Shown one piece after another: positions 57,035 to 64,000 of a stretch of DNA of 64,000 nucleotides. The notes under the pieces are model-generated. The model made no database searches. It was not told the DNA's origin and was given only the letters and a program-made list of their open reading frames with translations. The stretch comes from Alistipes putredinis. Lineage in GTDB: Bacteria; Bacteroidota; Bacteroidia; Bacteroidales; Rikenellaceae. The stretch covers positions 1,178,001 through 1,242,000 of the forward strand of contig CP091730.1 of the NCBI GenBank assembly GCA_022009915.1. The letters run 5' to 3'. Each line of letters begins with the position of its first letter. Position 1 is the first letter of the stretch. A program made the position numbers and the translations under genes.

Positions 57035-57352
57035 TCAAAAAAGAGCCGTAACGAAAAAGGAGAGCCGAAGCTCCCCTTTGCATTTGAAAAAAAAGTATGT
57101 TCCTGCTTCGACTGCTCCTGCAAGATTCGCATGGCCGCGTCGAGAATAGTCGTGTCGTCGAGTGTGACCACACCGCCGTCTGGGCCCTTTTCGAAGTGGA
57201 TGCCGGCGGGGGTGCCGTCGTCGAAATGCCGTCCTCCGAAGTAGTTGCGTACGGTTTCCACGTCGATTCCGAGTTGGTCGGCGATGCGTTGCGAACTTCC
57301 GCTGGGAAGTTTGTCTTTTTATCCTTCTGAGTTCATTGAATGTAATGACCAT
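57035..57352 (-). CDS. Small DNA-binding protein conserved in Bacteroidota (frameshifted)
   Basis: About 85-105 aa, starting MVITFNELRRIKDKLPSGS. A helix-turn-helix is visible: SSQRIADQLGIDVETVRNYF. A beta part follows (GIHFEKGPDGGVVTLDDTTIL), ending AMRILQEQ. Two or more frameshifts lie near 57315 and at the T-run near 57088, so the real stop is uncertain. A hairpin terminator at 57054-57079 ends the transcript. This small family is known from Bacteroidota but its targets are not. Confidence 0.75.
   Translation of the reverse strand: MVITFNELRRIKRQTSQRKFATHRRPTRNRRGNRTQLLRRTAFRRRHPRRHPLRKGPRRRCGHTRRHDYSRRGHANLAGAVEAGTYFFFKCKGELRLSFFVTALF
57054..57079 (-). terminator. Terminator of the small DNA-binding protein
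   Basis: GGGGAGC pairs with GCTCTCC around a TTCG tetraloop on the minus strand, followed by a T-run. Confidence 0.75.
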
Positions 57353-57663
57353 GATTCCGAATATGTTTAGTTGAACAATATCTGTTGTTGTAACCTTTTA
57401 CAGTTGCTAAATTAAACATAAAAAGTTAAAATCAAAATATACAGCCAAGTTTTTTAAATTTTACGGACAGGCAAAATCCCTGCCTTTAGTGTCGCGGCGG
57501 GGCCTCGAACGGACAGGATGTCATACGCCGACTGCCAAAAACGGGTGTTAAAGTGTCAGTTTCGGGACAAGCATGCCCTGTTTTTTTCTGTTGGCATAAC
57601 CTTTGAGATACCTTGTGTCGAACAAACGAGAATAAAAAAACCGAAAAAAATATTTTTTTAACT
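57353..57663 (+). other. Upstream region of dnaK
   Basis: The 310 nt between the DNA-binding gene and dnaK hold divergent -7-like sites: TATATTTTG on the minus strand for the small gene and TAACCTTTG (57597-57605) on the plus strand for dnaK. No CIRCE-type inverted repeat is seen. No gene recognised. Confidence 0.35.
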
Positions 57664-59580
57664 ATGGCAAAGATTATTGGTATCGACTTAGGTACGACGA
57701 ACTCTTGTGTAGCAGTTATGGAAGGCAACGAACCGGTTGTGATTCCTAACAGCGAAGGACACCGAACCACCCCTTCGGTGGTTGCATTTACCGATGGCGG
57801 CGAGCGCAAGGTGGGAGACCCCGCCAAGCGTCAGGCCATCACTAACCCCAAAAGAACCGTATTCTCCATCAAACGTTTCATGGGCGAGACTTACGATCAG
57901 GTAGGCGGCGACATCGAGCGCGTGCCGTATAATGTGGTGCGCGGCGACAACAACACCCCGCGTGTGGATATAGACGGACGCCTCTATACTCCGCAGGAGA
58001 TTTCGGCCGTCATCCTTCAAAAGATGAAGAAAACTGCCGAGGACTATCTGGGAACCGAAGTTTCGGAGGCTGTCATCACCGTTCCGGCATACTTCTCCGA
58101 CTCTCAGCGTCAGGCCACCAAAGAGGCCGGCGAGATTGCGGGTCTGAAAGTGCGCCGTATCATCAACGAGCCTACCGCAGCTGCGCTGGCTTACGGTCTT
58201 GACAAGAAGAACAAGGATATGAAGGTTGCGGTTTACGACCTTGGCGGCGGAACGTTCGATATATCCATTCTGGAATTGGGCGACGGAGTCTTCGAGGTCA
58301 AATCCACCAACGGCGATACGCACCTTGGCGGCGACGACTTCGACCATGTAATCATAGACTACCTCGCCGACGAGTTCAAGAACCAGCACGGCGTGGACCT
58401 GCGTCAGGACCCGATGGCCTTGCAGCGTCTGAAGGAGGCCGCCGAGAAGGCGAAGATCGAACTTTCGAGCACCACTTCGACCGAAATCAACCTGCCGTAT
58501 ATCATGCCTGTAAACGGCATACCGCAGCACTTGGTCGTTACTCTGACGCGAGCCAAGTTCGAGCAGCTGGCCGACCGTCTTATCCGCGCCACTGCCGAGC
58601 CTTGCAAGGTCGCTCTGCGCGACGCAGGCCTTTCGGCTTCGCAGATAGACGAGGTGATCCTCGTGGGCGGTTCGACCCGTATTCCCGCGATCCAGAAGGT
58701 CGTCGAGGATTTCTTCGGCAAGGTGCCCAGCAAGGGTGTGAACCCCGATGAGGTCGTGGCCATCGGTGCAGCGATCCAGGGCGGCGTGCTGACCGGCGAG
58801 GTCAAGGACGTGCTTCTGCTGGATGTCACTCCTCTGTCGCTGGGTATCGAGACTCTGGGCGGCGTGTTCACCCGTCTTATCGACGCGAATACGACCATCC
58901 CGACCCGCAAGAGCGAGGTGTTCTCTACGGCCGCCGACAACCAGCCTTCCGTGGAAATCAATGTATGCCAAGGCGAGAGACAGATGGCCCGAGACAATAA
59001 GAGCATAGGCCGCTTCCACCTCGACGGAATACCCGCCGCACCGCGTGGAGTGCCTCAAATCGAGGTTACGTTCGATATCGACGCCAACGGTATCCTGAAC
59101 GTATCGGCCAAGGACAAAGGCACCGGCAAGGAGCAGAAGATTCGTATCGAGGCATCGAGCGGTCTGACCGAGCAGGAAATCCAGCGCATGCGCGACGAGG
59201 CCAAAGCCAACGAGGCCAAGGACAAGGAGGAGCGCGAGCGAGTGGATAAGGTGAACGCCGCCGACTCGATGATATTCTCGACCGAGAAGCAGCTCAAAGA
59301 ATACGGCGACAAGATTCCTGCCGACAAGAAGAGCGCAATCGAAGGTGCCCTCGCATCTCTGAAAGAGGCCCACAAGAACGCCAATCTGGCCGACATCGAC
59401 AAGTACACCGCCGAGCTGAACAACGCATGGCAGGCTGCCAGTCAGGACATTTACGCCGCAGGCCAGCAGGCTCAGGGCGCAGCGAACCAGACGCAGAACG
59501 CCAATGCCGGAACTCAGGGACAGGGCCACGATTCTTCGGACGGAGGCGTGACGGACGTTGAGTTCGAGGAAGTCAAATAG
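57664..59580 (+). CDS. dnaK: Chaperone DnaK (Hsp70)
   Basis: Intact 638 aa. ATPase domain: IGIDLGTTNSCVAVMEGN, VYDLGGGTFDISILELGDG and VGGSTRIPAIQKVV. Interdomain linker VLLLDVTPLSLG. Substrate domain from about residue 390, with a helical lid and Gln/Ala-rich tail ending DVEFEEVK. The clean frame shows that errors are sparse here. Folding chaperone in the DnaK/DnaJ/GrpE cycle. Neither dnaJ nor grpE is nearby. Confidence 0.98.
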   Translation: MAKIIGIDLGTTNSCVAVMEGNEPVVIPNSEGHRTTPSVVAFTDGGERKVGDPAKRQAITNPKRTVFSIKRFMGETYDQVGGDIERVPYNVVRGDNNTPRVDIDGRLYTPQEISAVILQKMKKTAEDYLGTEVSEAVITVPAYFSDSQRQATKEAGEIAGLKVRRIINEPTAAALAYGLDKKNKDMKVAVYDLGGGTFDISILELGDGVFEVKSTNGDTHLGGDDFDHVIIDYLADEFKNQHGVDLRQDPMALQRLKEAAEKAKIELSSTTSTEINLPYIMPVNGIPQHLVVTLTRAKFEQLADRLIRATAEPCKVALRDAGLSASQIDEVILVGGSTRIPAIQKVVEDFFGKVPSKGVNPDEVVAIGAAIQGGVLTGEVKDVLLLDVTPLSLGIETLGGVFTRLIDANTTIPTRKSEVFSTAADNQPSVEINVCQGERQMARDNKSIGRFHLDGIPAAPRGVPQIEVTFDIDANGILNVSAKDKGTGKEQKIRIEASSGLTEQEIQRMRDEAKANEAKDKEERERVDKVNAADSMIFSTEKQLKEYGDKIPADKKSAIEGALASLKEAHKNANLADIDKYTAELNNAWQAASQDIYAAGQQAQGAANQTQNANAGTQGQGHDSSDGGVTDVEFEEVK

Positions 59581-59616
59581 CGACGGAGCTATTCCGTAGA
59601 CAATCATGCAGGAAAG

Positions 59617-59647
59617 AAGCGGCGACCAGATGCGGTCGCCGCTTTTT
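59617..59647 (+). terminator. Terminator of dnaK
   Basis: AAGCGGCGACC pairs with GGTCGCCGCTT followed by T residues, 36 nt after the dnaK stop. Confidence 0.8.
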
Positions 59648-59678
59648 GTCCGTTTTTATTGTTAATAAGATAAAAATG

Positions 59679-59686
59679 TAATTTTG
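59679..59686 (+). promoter_or_regulatory. -7 element for secDF
   Basis: TAATTTTG at 59679-59686 (TAnnTTTG) within the string GTAATTTTGCGCTCT, about 65 nt before the secDF start. The same string occurs near 41550. No clear -33 box. Confidence 0.4.
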
Positions 59687-59751
59687 CGCTCTATCGGCTC
59701 CCATGAGCTATTTGTTTGGAAACAAATTGAAAACAAATAAAAAAACAAACG

Positions 59752-62741
59752 ATGCAAAACAAAGGCGCACTTAAACTACTGACAATTCTTTTTAGCAATT
59801 GCCTGTGCTTACCAGCTCTCGTTCAGTTTCGTCACTCGAAGCGTCGAGAAAAAAGCGGCCAAATACGCTGCTGCTTACGATTCTCAGCTGCAACCCGAAA
59901 AGGAGCAGGCCTATCTGGATTCGATGAAGTCGAGACGGTCTACAATCTGGGATTCATCAAGTTCAATTACAAGGAGTGTAAGGAGAAGGAGATTAACTTG
60001 GGTCTCGACCTGAAAGGCGGTATGAACGTCATGCTCGAAATTTCGGTCGAGGATGTAATCCGCGCTCTGTCCAACGACAGCAAGGACCCCGTGTTCAATC
60101 AGGCTTTGGCTCAGGCTCGCGAGGCTGTCAAGAACAGCACCGACGACTATATCACCCTGTTCGCCAAATCCTACAAGGAACTCAGTTCCGATGCGCCTCT
60201 GGCATTCATATTCAACACTCCGGCTCTCAAAGAGAAGATTCAGCCTTCGACTCCAACGAGGGAGGTCATTAAGGTTTTGCGCGATGAGGCCGACGGCGCG
60301 ATTTCCAACTCGTTCAACGTGCTCCGCAACCGTATCGACCGTTTCGGCGTTACGCAGCCCAACATCCAGCGCATCGGAACCACGGGCCGTATTCTTGTGG
60401 AACTCCCGGGTGTGAAAGAGCCCGAGCGCGTGCGCAAACTCTTGCAGGGTACCGCATCGCTCGAATTCTGGGCTACATATAATAATAGGGACATCTATCC
60501 TATTTTGGAGCAGGCCAATGCCGAAATAGCCAAATACAATGCGCTCGTAGGCGATACGGCTTCGGTCAAAGCAGAGACCGAGACTGCTGCTATCGACGAT
60601 GAAATTGCCGAAATTGCCGGCGAAAGCGCTGCCGAAACAGGCATGAGCGAGGCCGAAATCGAGGCCCAGTATCCGCTGTTCTCCAAATTGCAGCCGCTCA
60701 TCGCCCCCCAACGGCGAGGTGTTCGAGGGTCCGGTTGTCGGTACCGCAATGGCCTACGATACGGCTATGGTGAACCGCTATCTGGCCATGCCGCAGGTGA
60801 AGGCACTGATGCCGCGCGACATAAAACTCATGTGGGGTATCAAACCGGTAGATGCAGCCGAAACCCAGTTCCAGCTCTATGCAATCAAGGCTAATACCCG
60901 CGACGGCAAGGCTCCGCTCGACGGCGGCGTTGTTACCGAGGCTCGTGAGGACTATTCGGAGCAAGGCTCTTCGGCAGAGGTCAGCATGACCATGAACGCA
61001 ACCGGAGCAAGAGCTTGGGCGCGTCTTACTGCCGACAATATCGGCTCGTATATCGCAATCGCTCTGGACGGTTACGTATATTCGGCTCCCAGAGTGAACA
61101 GCGAAATCACCGGCGGCCGCTCTTCGATTACCGGCGGCTTTACCATTCAGGAGGCCAAAGACCTTGCCAACGTGCTCAAATCCGGTAAGTTGCCTGCACC
61201 TGCGCGTATCACGCAGGAGGCTATCGTAGGTCCTTCGCTTGGTGCCGATTCGATTCAGGCTGGTATCCTTTCGTTCATCATCGCATTCGCTCTGGTATTG
61301 CTCTACATGGGGCTTTATTACAGTACGGCCGGCTGGGTCGCCAACGTGGCTCTGGTCGCCAACCTGTTCTTCCTGTTCGGAGTGCTGGTCAGCTTCGGCG
61401 CCGTGCTGACGCTGCCCGGTATCGCGGGTATCGTGCTTACGATGGGTATGGCGGTGGATGCCAACGTCATCATTTACGAAAGAACCAAGGAGGAGCTGCG
61501 TGCTGGCAAAGGTCTCGGACTGGCTCTGACGGACGGTTTCAAGAATGCTTACTCCGCTATTCTGGACGGTAATATCACCACAATCATCACCGGTATAGTG
61601 CTGTTCATATTCGGAACCGGCCCCGTGCAGGGATTCGCGACCACCCTTATCATCGGTATCGTGACTTCGCTGTTCTGCGCGATTTTCATCACGCGTCTGA
61701 TTCTGTTCGCATTGGTGGAGAAAGGCAAGAACGTGAAGTTTTCCAGAAAGTGGAGCGAGAATCTGCTGGCCGGAGCGCACTTCGACTTTATCGGCAAACG
61801 CAGAATTTCGTATATCATCTCGGGCACTCTTATCGTAGCCACGATAGTTTCTATGGCCGTTCGCGGATTCAACTACGGCGTGGATTTCTCGGGCGGTAGG
61901 GCCTATGTGATTCATTTCGACCATAAGGTGAGCGACGATCAGGTCCGCGAGGCGCTGGGTACCGTGTTCGAGGGAAGCGACGAGAGCTTCGAGGTGAAAC
62001 AGTACGGCAGCGAGAATCAGAAACGTATCGTTACCCAGTACAAGTACGACGACCAGAGCGACGAGGCTACTTCGGAGGTGGATGCACTGCTGCACGAGGC
62101 TCTGAATCCTCTGTTCGCCACTCCGCTCACTCTCGACCAGTTCACCAGTACGCAGGAGGTCATTTACGGTATAATTCAGGCCGACAAGGTCGGTCCGAGC
62201 GTTGCTCACGACATCAAAGGTCAATTCAATCATCGCCGTGCTGTTCAGCCTTCTGGCTATCGCGCTCTACATCATCGTCCGCTTCAAGAAGTGGCAGTGG
62301 GGCGTAGGCGCCGTGGTTTCGCTGGCTCACAACGCGCTGCTGGTTTGCGGTCTGTTCTCAATGTTCTACGGCCTTCTGCCGTTTACTATGGAGGTGGACC
62401 AGTCTTTCATCGCAGCCATTCTGACGATTATCGGTTACTCGATTAACGACACGGTGGTTATCTTCGACCGTATCCGCGAGTACCAGTCCCTGTATCCGAA
62501 ACGCAATATAAGGGAGAATATCAACAACGCGATAAATTCGACTCTGCCCCGTACCATCAACACTTCGGGTACCACTATCGTAACGCTGCTGGCCATATTC
62601 GCTCTGGGCGGTGCGACGATTCGCGGATTCGTGTTCGCACTTCTGTTCGGTATCGTCGTAGGTACCTACTCTTCGGTGTTCGTTGCGACTCCGGTGGCAT
62701 ACGACATGATGAAGAAGAAAGATTCGAAGGCTGTGAAATAA
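59752..62741 (+). CDS. secDF: Protein translocase SecDF fusion (frameshifted)
   Basis: About 995 aa. SecD half: the N-terminal helix (GALKLLTILFAIACAYQLSF after correction), NLGLDLKGGMNVMLEI, a large periplasmic P1 domain, and TMGMAVDANVIIYERTKEEL. SecF half: FNYGVDFSGGRAYVIHF, and ILTIIGYSINDTVVIFDRI. The D...R proton-conducting residues are in these motifs. Frameshifts near 59790-59930, 60710 and 62215. SecDF uses the proton gradient to assist export through SecYEG. Followed by the secDF terminator, which overlaps the cdaA promoter. Confidence 0.95.
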
Positions 62742-62757
62742 TTTCCGCCGTCGTATA

Positions 62758-62799
62758 AAAAAATAGGCCTCGCTTTTTGGGTGCGGGGGCCTATTTTTG
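62758..62799 (+). terminator. Terminator of secDF overlapping the cdaA promoter
   Basis: AAAAATAGGCC pairs with GGCCTATTTTT across about 20 nt, ending in a T-run. The hairpin contains the -33 box of the cdaA promoter in its loop and spacer in its stem. Confidence 0.7.
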
Positions 62800-62807
62800 T
62801 ATCTTTG
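62776..62807 (+). promoter_or_regulatory. Promoter of cdaA
   Basis: TTTG (62776-62779), 20-nt spacer and TATCTTTG (62800-62807) match the Bacteroidota consensus exactly. Transcription would start near 62813, about 17 nt before the ATG at 62830. Confidence 0.65.
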
Positions 62808-62829
62808 CACATACCTAATAACTTCCGGT

Positions 62830-63825
62830 ATGGGAATAATCCATATGACAGTCATCGATATCATAGATATAGTAGCCGTAGCGCTACTGATGTACTATGT
62901 CTATCGAATGGCCCGCGGCACGAATGCCATGAACATCATCAGCGGCATAATCATAATCTATTTCATATGGATTATAACCAATGCCTTGAACATGGAGCTC
63001 CTGTCCGCCATTCTGGGCAATATAATCGGAGTGGGGGTAATTGCCATGCTGGTGATTTTCCAACCCGAAATCCGTCAGTTCCTGCAAACCATAGGCCTCA
63101 AAAGCCATTCGCGGGGCAATGTGTTCGCCCGCCTGCTGGGCACGCAGCGCAAGTCGGTGTCGCTCGATGTGACCCCGATTGTGGAGGCATGTCTGGATAT
63201 GTCGGCAAGCAAGACCGGAGCCTTGATAGTCATTCAGCAGCAGAGCGACATGTCGCTTATCGCCGACACTGGCATACGCATCGACGCTGTGACGTCGAAG
63301 TCTTTGTTGAAGAATCTGTTTTTCAAGAACTCGCCGCTTCACGACGGTGCCGTGATAATAAACGGAAGCCGTATCGTCGCAGCCCGCTGCGTGTTGCCTT
63401 CGACACAGTCGCTCGTTCCCAAATCCTACGGCATGCGTCATCGTGCCGCGCTCGGCATGAGCGAGATGTCCGATGCCGTCGTAGTCGTTGTGTCGGAGGA
63501 GACTGGCGGCCTTTCCATAGCCCACAACGGATTCATTCAGCGTGATATAGCTCCGGAGAATTTCAAAATATCGCTTCTGCGCCAGATTCGTCCCGAGGAG
63601 CCGGCCCGTCCGAAAAAAACGTTTTTTTCTCGCCCAGATAAGGACGGCAGACAGACTGTCCTTGCTCCTGATTCCACTCGCCCTTTCGTTGTAAGACACG
63701 TGAAGGCGGCTGCGTCTTTTGCAGTAAAGCGTCAGAGCCTTGTGCGGCGGCTGTGGATGAAAATAAATACTAAATATATAATATGGTTAATTTATTCCGG
63801 TTTTTTGTTCCGAATAACGTTATAA
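62830..63825 (+). CDS. cdaA: Diadenylate cyclase CdaA
   Basis: About 331 aa. Three N-terminal membrane helices (IIDIVAVALLMYYVY, ISGIIIIYFIWIITNAL, IIGVGVIAMLVIFQ) precede the DAC domain. The catalytic motifs are LHDGAVIING (DGA) and YGMRHRAALGMSE (RHR). It makes cyclic di-AMP from ATP, a messenger for potassium and osmotic balance. The last 60 residues are poorly conserved, and the final codons may be affected by a shift. The promoter lies directly upstream. Confidence 0.95.
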   Translation: MGIIHMTVIDIIDIVAVALLMYYVYRMARGTNAMNIISGIIIIYFIWIITNALNMELLSAILGNIIGVGVIAMLVIFQPEIRQFLQTIGLKSHSRGNVFARLLGTQRKSVSLDVTPIVEACLDMSASKTGALIVIQQQSDMSLIADTGIRIDAVTSKSLLKNLFFKNSPLHDGAVIINGSRIVAARCVLPSTQSLVPKSYGMRHRAALGMSEMSDAVVVVVSEETGGLSIAHNGFIQRDIAPENFKISLLRQIRPEEPARPKKTFFSRPDKDGRQTVLAPDSTRPFVVRHVKAAASFAVKRQSLVRRLWMKINTKYIIWLIYSGFLFRITL

Positions 63826-63837
63826 TATATACCTTTG
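63804..63837 (+). promoter_or_regulatory. Promoter of the partial lipoprotein gene
   Basis: TTTG (63804-63807), 22 nt and TACCTTTG (63830-63837) form a near-consensus promoter about 83 nt before the ATG at 63921. Confidence 0.45.
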
Positions 63838-63920
63838 CAAAGGTAGGATTGGTTTGCATGTAATGCGACTGATTATCTGATGAATAAAAAAACTTGAAAA
63901 TAAAAACAAATCCATCGTCT

Positions 63921-64000
63921 ATGAGCAAATATTCCGCATGTCGGCTGTTCGCGTCGTTTTTTGTTCCCGCGATATGTTTTTCGGGCATGATTTCGTGCGT
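63921..64000 (+). CDS. Start of a lipoprotein (cut by window edge)
   Basis: Twenty-six codons from ATG 63921 give MSKYSACRLFASFFVPAICF and GMISC, a signal peptide ending in a lipobox-like Cys. The rest lies outside the window. Function unknown. Confidence 0.5.
   Translation, partial: MSKYSACRLFASFFVPAICFSGMISC

Overview
The window comes from a member of the Bacteroidota, probably the order Bacteroidales (Rikenellaceae/Alistipes-like, an inference). The evidence is the recurrent Bacteroidota promoter pattern (TTTG, about 20 nt, TAnnTTTG), a fused SecDF, many SPII lipoproteins, family-typical housekeeping genes, and a moderately high GC content. More than half of the recognisable genes carry one or more single-base frameshifts, mostly at homopolymers. 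Even the initiator tRNA appears to lack one C of a C-run. I read these as sequence errors rather than gene decay, so most broken genes are listed as CDS spanning their full extent.

Layout. 1-352: the N-terminus of a type II (probably II-C) Cas9 running off the left edge, with a divergent tracrRNA-like gene. 612-2192: rplY-pth-hslR. 2384-11714: a minus-strand phage-derived cassette (tail proteins, prohead protease, major capsid, portal, holin, endolysin). It has no visible terminase, tape measure or integrase and is preceded by one promoter and a hairpin-rich leader. 12099-17031: a five-gene heterodisulfide-reductase-like (HdrABC plus HdrDE fusion) electron-transfer operon. 17122-21103: folA and thyA with a complete DpnII-type restriction-modification system (GATC) between them. 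21200-26507: glycosyltransferases, a secreted nuclease lipoprotein and a Stealth-type phosphotransferase. 26520-30829: two related lipoproteins and a subtilisin-like lipoprotein, with unidentified coding remnants. 31057-44689: tRNA-fMet, ispD, lpxK, punA, ssb, recO, an ArgE-like peptidase, rlmB, an ABC-F ATPase, rpe, rmuC, a large surface lipoprotein, an acetyltransferase and crcB.

45015-54163: a complete urea-utilisation locus, ureABCEFGD, then a UT-family urea transporter, then a CbiMQO-type nickel ECF transporter. Urea import, nickel import, apo-urease and metallocentre assembly are all encoded in one direction from one likely promoter. The order resembles the Streptococcus salivarius ureIABCEFGDMQO operon, with a UT channel at a different position instead of UreI. 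54245-57352: an MFS transporter, an AT-rich chloramphenicol-acetyltransferase-like gene, tRNA-Ser and a small DNA-binding protein. 57664-64000: dnaK, secDF, cdaA and the start of another lipoprotein.

Most interesting: the Cas9/tracrRNA edge, the truncated phage cassette with its leader, the Hdr-like operon in a non-methanogen, the R-M system lodged in a thyA-folA operon, and the self-contained urease/urea/nickel locus.
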